From Mxb001 sp049317345 (GTDB taxonomy: Bacteria; Actinomycetota; Actinomycetes; S36-B12), in contig JBMOIL010000009.1 in NCBI GenBank assembly GCA_049317345.1, forward strand, positions 1-27,092: a DNA stretch of 27,092 nt, written 5' to 3'. Within the stretch, counting starts at the first letter, position 1, and each line of letters begins with the position of its first letter. The translations under genes and the position numbers were made by a program. The notes under the pieces are model-generated. The model saw only the letters and a list, made by a program, of their open reading frames with translations. It searched no databases and was not told the origin of the DNA. This document shows positions 1 to 9,985 of the stretch, piece by piece.

Positions 1-29
1 ATGATATGAGTCGATTTGACTCATATCAT
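1..29. promoter_or_regulatory. HAIR-type HspR operator upstream of dnaK
   Basis: Seen: a perfect inverted repeat with 11-bp arms, ATGATATGAGT (1-11) and ACTCATATCAT (19-29), separated by 7 nt. Known: HspR binds the HAIR element CTTGAGT-N7-ACTCAAG in actinobacteria. The inner core TGAGT-N7-ACTCA and the 7-nt spacer match exactly, while the outer bases differ. The right arm overlaps the predicted -35 hexamer, so bound HspR would block RNA polymerase. The hspR gene is the fourth gene of the operon, giving a feedback loop. The repeat may extend left of the window. Confidence 0.88.
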
Positions 30-44
30 CTGACCCGGCATACT
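16..44 (+). promoter_or_regulatory. Predicted sigma-70-type promoter of the dnaK operon
   Basis: TTGACT (16-21) and CATACT (39-44) are separated by exactly 17 nt, a near-consensus vegetative promoter. Transcription would begin near position 51, leaving a leader of about 59 nt before dnaK. The -35 lies inside the right half of the HspR operator. Inference from sequence only. Confidence 0.65.
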
Positions 45-51
45 GGATATC

Positions 52-65
52 CCCCCAATTGGGGG
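52..65 (+). other. 14-bp palindrome CCCCCAATTGGGGG at the predicted mRNA 5' end
   Basis: A perfect palindrome that would fold into a five-GC-pair hairpin with an AATT loop in RNA. It sits at or within a few bases of the predicted transcription start of the dnaK operon, so it may be a 5'-terminal stem-loop that stabilises the mRNA. As DNA it could be a second protein-binding site. Confidence 0.5.
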
Positions 66-109
66 CCATAGACCTCGAAAGCGAATCAACGAGAAAGAAG
101 GAACACCTG

Positions 110-1950
<1,841 letters not shown>

Positions 1951-1951
<1 letters not shown>

Positions 1952-2511
1952 TGTCGGAGCCCGAGTTCGACGAGGGCGTCCGCGTCACCGACCGACGTCG
2001 TATCGATCCGGAGACCTACGAGGTGCGGGAGCAGGCAGCTGCTCCCGCACCCGGGGTCTCCTCGGACGAGGCCGTCATTGAGGCGGACCTCACCGCAGTT
2101 GACGCCAAGGTCTCGGAGCTCACCGACGACCTCCGCCGGGTGCACGCCGAGTACGCCAACTACCGCAAGCGCGTAGAGCGCGACCGTGAGGTGGCGCGTG
2201 AGGCCACCGTCGGTGGAGTTCTCGCCGAGTTGCTCCCAGTCCTCGACGACGTCGAGCGGGCGCGGGAGCACGGCGAACTCGAAGGTGCATTCAAGTCGGT
2301 GGGCGAGGCGCTCGAGGCCACGTGCGCACGCCTGGGACTTGAGTCCTACGGCGTTGCGGACGAACCCTTCGACCCTGCTATCCACGAGGCACTCACCAGC
2401 GAAAGCCGCGAGGGACTCGAGGGACCGATCGTGACATCGGTCTACCAGCGTGGCTACCGCCACGCGGGGCGTGTGCTGCGCCCGGCCCGTGTCGCCGTAG
2501 CCGACGCATAA
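1951..2511 (+). CDS. grpE: Nucleotide exchange factor GrpE
   Basis: Cytosolic homodimer that releases ADP from DnaK. The 186-residue product has a variable acidic N-terminus, a helical segment around RVHAEYANYRKRVERDRE that matches the GrpE family signature, and the C-terminal beta-wing region (EPFDPAIHEALT). The ATG at 1951 shares its A with the dnaK stop. An in-frame GTG at 1948 would add one residue. A GAGG purine run at 1940-1943 within the end of dnaK can serve as ribosome binding site, so translation is probably coupled. Second gene of the operon, 24 nt before dnaJ. Confidence 0.95.
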
Positions 2512-2535
2512 CCGAAGACATACTCGAAGGAACGC

Positions 2536-3702
2536 ATGAACAAGGACTGGCTGGAGAAGGACTTCTACAAGGTCCTCGGCGTTGACAAGGGCGCCGCAGC
2601 CGACGAGATCAAGAAGAAGTACCGCAAGCTCGCGCGTGAATTGCACCCGGACAAGAACCCCGGTAACGCCAAGGCCGAGGAGCGCTTCAAGGAGGTCTCG
2701 GAGGCCTACGACGTCCTCTCCGACGACAAGAAGCGCGCGGAGTACGACGAGGCGCGCACGCTCTTCGCGAGTGGCGGTGGATTCGGTGGCGGTGGCGGAT
2801 ATGGCGGGCCGGGAGGCTTCGGCGGCGGCACGACGTATGACTTCGGCGATGTCTTCGGTGCCGATGAAGGCGGGCTGGGTGACATCCTCGGCAACATCTT
2901 CAGCCGCGGACGCGGGGGCGGACGCCGACCCCAGGCACCTCGGCGCGGCCAGGATGTGGAGAGCGAGATCACCCTCGGCTTCACTGACGCGCTCGACGGC
3001 GCGACGATCCCCCTGCGACTCGCCAGCGACGCAGCATGCGATAGCTGCAAGGGCACGGGCGCGCGTGCCGGCACGGTGCCGCGCGTATGCCCCAACTGTC
3101 AGGGCAGCGGTCAGACCACGCGCAATGCCGGTGGCTTCGCCTTCGCCGAGCCGTGCACGGCCTGTGCTGGGCGCGGACTCATCGTCGACGACCCGTGCCC
3201 GAGCTGCCGAGGCTCCGGACGAGGTGTGAGCACGCGCACCGTCCAGGCCCGCATCCCCGCGGGTGTCAAGGACGGTGCACGTATCCGACTCAAGGGCAAA
3301 GGCGCTCCGGGTGAGCGTGGCGGAATCAACGGCGACCTCTACGTCGTCGTGCACGTGACACCGCACCCCGTCTTCGTGCGCAAAGGCGACAACCTCACCG
3401 TGACGGTGCCCGTCACCTTCGCCGAAGCCGCGCTGGGCGGGCAGGTGGCCGTCCCGGTCACCGGTGGCGGCACCGTGACACTCAAGATCCCTGCGGGCAC
3501 GGCCAACGGCCGCACGTTCCGAGTCCGCGGCAAGGGCGTGACGCGCAAGGACGGCACCAGGGGTGATCTGCTCGCCACTGTCGATGTGCAGGTCCCCTCG
3601 GGCCTCACCGACGAGGCGCGCGAGGCACTTGAGCGCTTCGTCGAAGCGAGCGGAGTCGAGGATCCCCGCAAGGACCTGCTCGAGGCGGCGAAGGGCGCGT
3701 GA
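2536..3702 (+). CDS. dnaJ: Chaperone DnaJ (Hsp40, type I)
   Basis: J-domain co-chaperone that stimulates DnaK ATPase activity and delivers substrates. The 388-residue product has all type I parts in order: J-domain with HPD at residues 37-39; a Gly/Phe-rich linker (roughly residues 76-135); four CxxCxGxG zinc-binding motifs starting near residue 168 (CDSCKGTG, CPNCQGSG, CTACAGRG, CPSCRGSG); and the C-terminal substrate-binding domain. GAAGGAA at 2526-2532 is a good ribosome binding site for the ATG. The MNKDWLEKDFYKVLGV start is the one usual for actinobacterial DnaJ1. Its stop overlaps the hspR start by one base (TGATG). Confidence 0.97.
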   Translation: MNKDWLEKDFYKVLGVDKGAAADEIKKKYRKLARELHPDKNPGNAKAEERFKEVSEAYDVLSDDKKRAEYDEARTLFASGGGFGGGGGYGGPGGFGGGTTYDFGDVFGADEGGLGDILGNIFSRGRGGGRRPQAPRRGQDVESEITLGFTDALDGATIPLRLASDAACDSCKGTGARAGTVPRVCPNCQGSGQTTRNAGGFAFAEPCTACAGRGLIVDDPCPSCRGSGRGVSTRTVQARIPAGVKDGARIRLKGKGAPGERGGINGDLYVVVHVTPHPVFVRKGDNLTVTVPVTFAEAALGGQVAVPVTGGGTVTLKIPAGTANGRTFRVRGKGVTRKDGTRGDLLATVDVQVPSGLTDEAREALERFVEASGVEDPRKDLLEAAKGA

Positions 3703-4031
3703 TGGACACCACACGGCCCGTCTACGCCATCTCCGTCGCAGCGGAACTCGCTGGGATGCATCCGCAGACGCTGCGCCAGTACGACCGACTCGGGCTCGTC
3801 TGCCCGCAGCGCGTCAATGGTCGCAATCGTCTCTACTCCGCGCACGATGTCGAGAAGTTGCGCGAGGTCGCCGATCTCTCAGCCGCGGGCATCAGCCTCG
3901 AGGGAATTCGACGCCTGCTCGAGCTCCAGGCCGAGGTTGATCGACTGCGCGGCCAGGTCGAGACTTATGCGGCCGAGAAGCGCTCCACCGCGCTCGTCCT
4001 CTACCGACCCCAGCGCCGACGCGGCGCGTAG
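3702..4031 (+). CDS. hspR: Heat-shock repressor HspR (MerR family)
   Basis: DNA-binding autorepressor of the dnaK operon. The 109-residue product has a MerR-type winged helix-turn-helix near the N-terminus (ISVAAELAGMHPQTLRQYDR, then LGLVCPQR) and ends with STALVLYRPQRRR, matching the conserved STALVVWKPRR-like tail of mycobacterial HspR. The segment joining the coiled coil to this tail is short: the protein is about 109 residues, against about 126 as I recall for M. tuberculosis HspR. ATG at 3702 overlaps the dnaJ stop; an in-frame GTG at 3699 would add one residue. In the family, DnaK acts as co-repressor, which fits its place in the chaperone operon. The cognate operator is the inverted repeat at 1-29. 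Confidence 0.94.
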   Translation: MDTTRPVYAISVAAELAGMHPQTLRQYDRLGLVCPQRVNGRNRLYSAHDVEKLREVADLSAAGISLEGIRRLLELQAEVDRLRGQVETYAAEKRSTALVLYRPQRRRGA

Positions 4032-4059
4032 CACCTCCACGGAACACAGGAAGAGAACG

Positions 4060-6642
4060 ATGGATATCAAGTTCACCACCAAGGCCCAGGACGCCCTGGG
4101 CGCTGCGGTGCGTATCGCCGCGGCCAAGGGCAATGCCCAGGTGGAGCCGCTGCACATCCTCGACTCCTTGCTCCAGCAGGGCGAGGGCATCGCGAGTGCC
4201 CTGCTCGACGCCGTGGGCGTGGACCGCGCAGCATTGACGGCCGAGATCCGGTCTGCGGTTGACGCGCTGCCCAGTGCGAGTGGGTCGTCCGTGTCCGCAC
4301 CCCAGCTCAGCCAGCAGTCCTATGCGGTGGTCAATACCGCGCAGGAGCTGGCCAAGGAGCGCGGCGATGAATACGTGAGCACCGAGCACATGCTGGTCGC
4401 GCTGGCCAAGGAGCCGGGCGTGCGCGAGCGACTCAATCAGGCGGGCGCGACACCCGAGGCGCTCATGGCAGCACTGCAGGAGATGCGAGGAGGAGCACGC
4501 GTGACCAGTCCCGACCCCGAGGGCACCTTCCAGGCGCTGGAGAAGTACGGCGTCGACCTCACCGCGCGTGCGCGGGAGGGCAAGATCGATCCCGTCATCG
4601 GCCGCGATGAGGAAATCCGGCGCACCATCCAGGTGCTGTCGCGGCGTACGAAGAACAATCCCGTGCTCATCGGCGAGCCCGGCGTCGGCAAGACGGCCGT
4701 GGTGGAGGGCCTGGCCCGACGCATCGTCGAGGGTGATGTGCCCACGTCGCTCCAGGGCAAGACGCTCATCTCCCTCGACCTCGGCGCCATGGTTGCCGGT
4801 GCGAAGTACCGCGGAGAGTTCGAGGAGCGACTCAAGGCCGTGCTCGATGAGATCAAGGAGAGCGACGGCCAGGTCGTCACCTTCATCGACGAACTCCACA
4901 CTGTCGTGGGAGCGGGCGCCGGGGGCGATTCGGCGATGGATGCGGGCAACATGCTCAAGCCCATGCTCGCTCGCGGCGAACTGCGCATGATCGGTGCGAC
5001 GACGCTCGATGAGTACCGCGAGTACATCGAGAAGGACCCGGCACTCGAGCGCCGCTTCCAGCAGGTCCTCGTGGGCCAGCCGAGCGTCGAGGACACCATC
5101 TCAATCCTGCGCGGCATCAAGGAGAAGTACGAGGCGCATCACAAGGTCGCCATCAACGACTCCGCTCTCATCGCAGCGGCATCGTTGTCCGACCGCTACA
5201 TCACGCAGCGCTTCCTCCCCGACAAGGCCATTGACCTTATGGACGAGGCCGCGGCGCGACTGCGGATGGAAATCGATTCCTCCCCCGTCGAGATCGACGT
5301 GCTCCAACGCCAGGTCGACCGCCTGCGCATGGAGGAGATGGCGGTAGCCAAGGAGACCGACGAGGCTTCCAAGGAGCGCCTCGAGCGCATCCGCGCGGAG
5401 ATTGCCGACAAGGATGAGGAGTTGCGCGGCCTACGCGCGAAGTGGGATGCCGAGAAGGCCGGCCTGGATCGCATTGGCGAACTCAAGGTGCTCATCGATG
5501 ACCTCCGTGCCGTGGCGGAGAAGGCGCAGCGCTCGGGCGATTTCGAGCAGGCCTCCAAGTTGCTCTACGCCGAGATCCCGACCTTCGAGGAGGAACTCGA
5601 GCGCGTGACCGCGGAGACCATGGCGCGCGAAGCGTCGATGGTGCAGGAGGAGGTCACCGCCGACGACATCGCCGAGGTCGTCGAGGCATGGACCGGTATC
5701 CCTGCAGGGCGACTGCTCGAGGGTGAGAGCGAGAAGCTCCTGCGCATGGAGGACTATCTCGATAAGCGCGTCGTCGGGCAGCCTGAGGCGGTGCGCGAAG
5801 TGAGCGACGCCGTACGCCGTGCTCGCGCAGGTATCGCCGATCCCAATCGACCCACCGGGTCGTTTCTCTTCCTCGGTCCGACCGGCGTGGGCAAGACCGA
5901 GCTCGCCAAGGCGCTCGCGGAGTTCCTCTTCGATGACGAGCGGGCGATGATCCGCATCGACATGAGCGAGTACTCCGAGAAGCATTCGGTCGCTCGACTC
6001 GTGGGCGCCCCTCCCGGTTACGTCGGATATGAGGAGGGTGGCCAGCTCACCGAGGCCGTGCGTCGTCGGCCCTACTCCGTCGTCTTGCTCGACGAGGTGG
6101 AGAAGGCCAACCCCGAGGTCTTCGACATCCTCCTGCAGGTACTCGACGACGGTCGGCTCACCGACGGCCAGGGGCGCACGGTCGACTTCCGCAACACGAT
6201 CCTCATCCTCACGTCCAACATGGGATCACAGTTCCTCATCGATCAGTCCGAGCCCTACGACGTGCGCAAGGAGCAGGTCATGGCGGTGGTGCGTCAGCAC
6301 TTCCGTCCCGAGTTCCTCAATCGCCTCGATGCGCTGGTGATGTTCAACCCGCTCGACAAGGCTGAGCTCGAGCGCATTGCCAGGCTTCAGGTCGAGCAGT
6401 TGCAGAAGCGCCTCAATGATCGCCGCATTACCCTCGACATCACCGACGAGGCGCTGCAGTGGCTGGTCAACAAGGGCTACGAACCCGCCTACGGTGCTCG
6501 CCCGCTACGTCGACTGGTGCAGACCGCTATCGGCGATCCGCTGGCCAAGGAGATCCTCGCCGGGGACGTCCGCGACGGCGACACCGTCGTCATCGGCACG
6601 GTGCCCGATGGAGCCCATCTGACGGTGGCACCGAAGCGCTAG
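4060..6642 (+). CDS. clpB: Disaggregase ClpB (Hsp100)
   Basis: Hexameric AAA+ chaperone that rescues aggregated proteins together with DnaK. The 860-residue product is full length: N-terminal Clp repeat domain; first ATPase with Walker A GEPGVGKT at residues 205-212 and Walker B VTFIDELH; a coiled-coil M domain rich in Glu/Arg, roughly residues 400-530; second ATPase with Walker A GPTGVGKT at residues 606-613 and Walker B VVLLDEVEKA. The open frame extends far upstream, but the ATG at 4060 starts the canonical MDIKFTTKAQ and follows AGGAAGAG at 4048-4055. It lies 28 nt after hspR, with no visible operator or promoter in between, so it appears to be the fifth gene of the HspR-controlled operon. 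Confidence 0.97.
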   Translation: MDIKFTTKAQDALGAAVRIAAAKGNAQVEPLHILDSLLQQGEGIASALLDAVGVDRAALTAEIRSAVDALPSASGSSVSAPQLSQQSYAVVNTAQELAKERGDEYVSTEHMLVALAKEPGVRERLNQAGATPEALMAALQEMRGGARVTSPDPEGTFQALEKYGVDLTARAREGKIDPVIGRDEEIRRTIQVLSRRTKNNPVLIGEPGVGKTAVVEGLARRIVEGDVPTSLQGKTLISLDLGAMVAGAKYRGEFEERLKAVLDEIKESDGQVVTFIDELHTVVGAGAGGDSAMDAGNMLKPMLARGELRMIGATTLDEYREYIEKDPALERRFQQVLVGQPSVEDTISILRGIKEKYEAHHKVAINDSALIAAASLSDRYITQRFLPDKAIDLMDEAAARLRMEIDSSPVEIDVLQRQVDRLRMEEMAVAKETDEASKERLERIRAEIADKDEELRGLRAKWDAEKAGLDRIGELKVLIDDLRAVAEKAQRSGDFEQASKLLYAEIPTFEEELERVTAETMAREASMVQEEVTADDIAEVVEAWTGIPAGRLLEGESEKLLRMEDYLDKRVVGQPEAVREVSDAVRRARAGIADPNRPTGSFLFLGPTGVGKTELAKALAEFLFDDERAMIRIDMSEYSEKHSVARLVGAPPGYVGYEEGGQLTEAVRRRPYSVVLLDEVEKANPEVFDILLQVLDDGRLTDGQGRTVDFRNTILILTSNMGSQFLIDQSEPYDVRKEQVMAVVRQHFRPEFLNRLDALVMFNPLDKAELERIARLQVEQLQKRLNDRRITLDITDEALQWLVNKGYEPAYGARPLRRLVQTAIGDPLAKEILAGDVRDGDTVVIGTVPDGAHLTVAPKR

Positions 6643-6657
6643 CACCCGAATCCATGT

Positions 6658-6700
6658 GACATGACCCTCACTACCCCCTGGGGACGGTGAGGGTCATGTC
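6658..6700 (+). terminator. Hairpin terminator after clpB
   Basis: A perfect 14-bp inverted repeat, GACATGACCCTCAC (6658-6671) and GTGAGGGTCATGTC (6687-6700), encloses a loop that can pair further (CCCC-T-GGGG). It begins 16 nt after the clpB stop. No T-tract follows, so it may be a GC-type or bidirectional hairpin terminator rather than a classical intrinsic one. It separates the chaperone operon from the secreted lyase pair. Confidence 0.72.
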
Positions 6701-6721
6701 GCTTCCCGGGCCCTACTCGGG

Positions 6722-6727
6722 CAGAAT
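6722..6727 (+). promoter_or_regulatory. Possible -10 box CAGAAT for a leaderless lyase transcript
   Basis: CAGAAT lies exactly 6 nt before the ATG at 6734. This is the spacing seen at the clearer leaderless starts in this window, but the first base is C rather than T. Weak on its own. Confidence 0.3.
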
Positions 6728-6733
6728 CGCATG

Positions 6734-8215
6734 ATGCGCGTGGTGCGGTCGTTGCTCGTGTGCGGGGCCCTCGCCGCCACGCTTCTCGTGGCACCACCCG
6801 TGCAGGCGAGGCCGGCCGACTCTGTAGACATGCCGCGCACCTGCCGCGATAGCTACAACATTGCGTCCTATCGGGGCTTCGATGTGTCGCAGGTGGCCAC
6901 GCAGCGCATCGTCGAATTCGATGGGCAGAGGGTCACACTCGATCGCAAGGGCTGGGCCGCTGACAACCGTCGTGATCCGTCCTGGACCCTGTGGTTCCAC
7001 TCCCTCTCCTGGATCGTGCCCCTCGCGCTCGACGACTCCGAGACGGCCATCCGTGTCTTCATGGAGCGCGACCGCCTCCTCCCGGACCCCGGTGCGTCGG
7101 TGGGCAACCGCATCCGCCGTCCGATGGGCTGGACGCAGGGACAGTTCCGCACGCGACTCGAGACGACCACCTGCCTCTACCACCTCACTCGTGATCCGCG
7201 CCTCCTCCCGATCGCCAAGCGACTCGCTGCAGCCAACATGGATGCGGCCCGATACCCCGGGCTGCCCAACTTCCAGGTGCACAACCACGGATCGATGTCG
7301 AACATCGCCCTCATGCAGGCGAGCAAGGCGTTTGGCATCGAGGAGTGGGCCCAGGTAGCCCTCAAGCGCTTCCGGCGAGACCTGCCGTCGGTGTTCGAGT
7401 CCTGCGGGATGATGCGGGAGCAGAGCAGCACGTATCAGCAGCACAACCTGCGCCTGTGGAACAAGGTCGCCCACAAGCTTGGTCTTGATCTCACGCGTGA
7501 GGAGCGTGCGCTCGGTGCCCTCGTGCGTCCTGACGGCGTACTGGAGTCCATCGGTGACGGTCAGCCCTCCGCGGGCCTGCAACCCAATGGCGTGTCGCTG
7601 TGGTGCCGTGAGACGGGATGGGCCGCGGGCACGGTGGACGGCTCCCACTTCACGCTGCGCTTCGGACCTGCCGTGGACTTCCACGGCCATCAGGACCACG
7701 GTGGCCTCACGTGGTTTGCCCTGGGCACACCGGTCCTCTCGGACCGTGGCCTCTTCAGCAAGGATCGCGGTGCGCGCTACGACTTTGCGCACAGCATGGC
7801 CGCGCACTCGGTCTTCGAGCCCGTGGGATCGCCGAAGTACGACCCGGAGACGGCGGCCACGCGTATCTCCGCCACGGAGTTCGACGTACGCGATAGCGCT
7901 GACGGGATCGAGCGGCAGCGCGAGGTGAAGTTCGGACCGACGCGTCTCGCCGTGCGTGATCGCGGTGAGGGCGCCAAGGACTGGATCCAGCACTGGCAGT
8001 TGGCGCCTGGTTGGGAGCCCACTGCGACGGGGGCCATCCATGACTCGGCCGGTCTCTCTCTCACGATTGACTGCCCCAAACTCAAGGCCGTCAAGGTAGA
8101 GGCGTTCCCCGCCTGGCGCACGGTCGTGGATGCCTGGGATCTGCAGTGTCGCGTCTCGGGCGATCGCACGGGCGCGCGTATCACGACCACGCTGACGGTG
8201 TCCCCGACGTCATGA
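6734..8215 (+). CDS. Secreted heparinase II/III-like protein, paralogue A (putative polysaccharide lyase)
   Basis: The 493-residue product starts with a Sec signal peptide (hydrophobic core, cleavage likely after VQA at residue 25). The rest resembles the heparinase II/III architecture: an alpha-helical toroid with an Asn-His motif (HNHG, N184-H185) and a Glu-x-x-x-Tyr region (EQSSTY, Y234), then a beta-sandwich with RFGPAVDFHGHQDHGG, LSDRG and AAHSVF. These resemble the family's GHxHAD, DPG and AHNT motifs, so H319, D321, D337 and H358 are candidate catalytic or metal ligands. Members cleave uronic-acid-containing glycans by beta-elimination; the substrate here is unknown. ATG at 6731 is an alternative start. 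The stop overlaps the start of paralogue B (ATGA). Confidence 0.68.
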   Translation: MRVVRSLLVCGALAATLLVAPPVQARPADSVDMPRTCRDSYNIASYRGFDVSQVATQRIVEFDGQRVTLDRKGWAADNRRDPSWTLWFHSLSWIVPLALDDSETAIRVFMERDRLLPDPGASVGNRIRRPMGWTQGQFRTRLETTTCLYHLTRDPRLLPIAKRLAAANMDAARYPGLPNFQVHNHGSMSNIALMQASKAFGIEEWAQVALKRFRRDLPSVFESCGMMREQSSTYQQHNLRLWNKVAHKLGLDLTREERALGALVRPDGVLESIGDGQPSAGLQPNGVSLWCRETGWAAGTVDGSHFTLRFGPAVDFHGHQDHGGLTWFALGTPVLSDRGLFSKDRGARYDFAHSMAAHSVFEPVGSPKYDPETAATRISATEFDVRDSADGIERQREVKFGPTRLAVRDRGEGAKDWIQHWQLAPGWEPTATGAIHDSAGLSLTIDCPKLKAVKVEAFPAWRTVVDAWDLQCRVSGDRTGARITTTLTVSPTS

Positions 8216-9930
8216 GACGCACGATGATCGCCGCCACATGCGCGGCACTCCTCGCGTCCCTAGCCATCACGTCGCCCGTCGGAGCAACGCGCTCGGGGGA
8301 GCTGCCGCGCATCTGCCTTGAAGAGGAGACCGGTGCTCGCCAATGGGGGGCAGACCTCACGCGGCTCGTCAGCGACGGCATCGTCTCCCTCGACTCACGC
8401 GAACTCACCGTGCGCGGTGCTGCTGCCGAGTGGCGGCTGTGGGATCTCGCCGACCCGGCGTTCTCGACGAGTTTCCACTCGATGTCGTGGCTCGTGCCCG
8501 GCCTGCGCCAGGGGGTGCCGGTGGTCGACATCCTCCTGGAGCGCGATGCGGCCATCCCAGACCCGGGCTACTCGGCCGGCTCGGATGCTCTGAAGGAGAC
8601 GGGCTGGACGCCGGGCATCATCCGCTTGCGCATGGGCGTGGTTTCCTGCCTCTACGTCGCTACCGGTGATGAGCGACTCGGCCCTGTCATGGATCGGCTG
8701 GTCGCCGCCAACCTCGATCCCTATCGCTATCGCGGTGCGCCGCTCAACAAGCCCCACAACCAGGGCACCTTGGCCAACGTGTCGCTGCTCGAAGCAGCGC
8801 GCCTCTTCGGTCACCCGGAGTGGCGCGAGGCGTCTATCCGTAGGTTTGAGGCTGACGCTCACACTGTCTTTGATGCATGCGGCATGACGGCAGAGCAGTC
8901 CACGCTGTACCACCGCCTCAACGTCAATCTCTGGCGCCGCACGCTCGCGCAGATCGGAGCCGAGGTCGATGCAGGTGTGGATATGGGAGCAGTGGTCCGC
9001 CAGGCGGCACTCGCCACATGGAAGCTCACGCGCCCCGACGGTGTTCTCGACGCCATCGGCACGGGCAACCGCGTGTCGATCACTCCATCGTCCCTGGGCC
9101 TTGAGGATGACACGGAGTTGCCCGCGCGGCTCTACTGCGCGGATCTCGGATGGGCGGCCAATCGCTCCTCCTGGGACGACACCGCGACCCACTACGTCCT
9201 GCGCTTCGGCCCCCGGCCGGCGCAGCACGGGCATGAGGACCGTGGATCACTCACGTGGTTTACCCAAGGCGTATCCGTCTTCGCGGATCGCGGTGTCTTC
9301 GATCGCTCGCGTGGGCAGAGATGGAAGTGGGCTCAATCTGCCCAGGCGCATTCCACCTTCCACGGCATCGGAGCCACCTGGAAGCGCCCCTTCACAGCGG
9401 AATACGCGCGCGTCGGTGACACCGACACCTACCGCGTGGAGACCGCCTATCGGCGCACGAGCCTCGAGCGCGTCTTCACCATCCCGCTACCCGTCGACGA
9501 CACGGAGTCGGTGCTCCAGGTCGCTGACGTCGGGCGGTCCAACGTCGACCGCCAGTGGTACCAGCGCTGGCAGCTCGCTGAGGGCTGGCTCCCGCTGGAG
9601 CGCACGACGGCATGGGAGCCGGCCGCCTCCCACGCCGAGTCGGGGCTGTACCTCTACGGCTCATGTCGCTCGGGTCACTACATGCGCATGTCGGTGCAGC
9701 CCGTCGAGACCTTCCCGGCCTGGCGCGTGGCGAAGCCGGCCTATGCGCTGGAGTGCGGCGGCCTGGCGAAGGAGGTGCGGCTCGAGACCCTCTGGGTGGT
9801 GAGCCCTGTTGAGGGCATGCTCACGTGGAATGCACTCACGGGGGATTACGCCGTGTCCCCGCCTGCGCCGATCGAACCCATCGATCCCATCGCACCGGTC
9901 GATCCGGTGCCGCCACTGGACGCCACTTAG
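8212..9930 (+). CDS. Secreted heparinase II/III-like protein, paralogue B with Pro/Asp tail
   Basis: The 572-residue product is a paralogue of the preceding gene and is coupled to it by a 4-nt ATGA overlap. It has a signal peptide (cleavage likely after VGA, residue 25), a helical domain, and a beta domain with QHGHEDRGSLTWF (H341, D343), FADRG (D359) and AHSTF (H380). Shared landmarks include FHSMSWLVP, RRFEAD, AEQSTLYH (Y233) and FPAWR. The HNHG motif of paralogue A is HNQG here (residues 182-185), so the histidine expected to act in catalysis is replaced by Gln184. About 80 residues longer than A; it ends in a Pro/Asp/Ile-rich tail (PIEPIDPIAPVDPVPP), possibly a wall-spanning or flexible linker. 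ATG at 8224 is an alternative start. Confidence 0.66.
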   Translation: MRRTMIAATCAALLASLAITSPVGATRSGELPRICLEEETGARQWGADLTRLVSDGIVSLDSRELTVRGAAAEWRLWDLADPAFSTSFHSMSWLVPGLRQGVPVVDILLERDAAIPDPGYSAGSDALKETGWTPGIIRLRMGVVSCLYVATGDERLGPVMDRLVAANLDPYRYRGAPLNKPHNQGTLANVSLLEAARLFGHPEWREASIRRFEADAHTVFDACGMTAEQSTLYHRLNVNLWRRTLAQIGAEVDAGVDMGAVVRQAALATWKLTRPDGVLDAIGTGNRVSITPSSLGLEDDTELPARLYCADLGWAANRSSWDDTATHYVLRFGPRPAQHGHEDRGSLTWFTQGVSVFADRGVFDRSRGQRWKWAQSAQAHSTFHGIGATWKRPFTAEYARVGDTDTYRVETAYRRTSLERVFTIPLPVDDTESVLQVADVGRSNVDRQWYQRWQLAEGWLPLERTTAWEPAASHAESGLYLYGSCRSGHYMRMSVQPVETFPAWRVAKPAYALECGGLAKEVRLETLWVVSPVEGMLTWNALTGDYAVSPPAPIEPIDPIAPVDPVPPLDAT

Positions 9931-9956
9931 CCGCGATTTCGTCCCTTGAAACGCGG
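9931..9956. terminator. Possible hairpin between the lyase pair and the convergent operon
   Basis: CCGCG-A-TTTC (9931-9940) can pair with GAAA-CGCGG (9948-9956) with one bulged base and a 7-nt loop, directly after the lyase B stop. No T-tract follows. The 55-nt gap between convergent genes holds nothing else recognisable. Confidence 0.35.
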
Positions 9957-9985
9957 TTAGCGGGCGTCTGGAGGCCGGGCTGGCG

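Noticed and set aside
3817..4059. N-terminal extension of ClpB into hspR
   Set aside because: The frame is open but the sequence is Arg/Ser-rich and overlaps hspR; canonical ClpB starts at 4060 with a good ribosome binding site.
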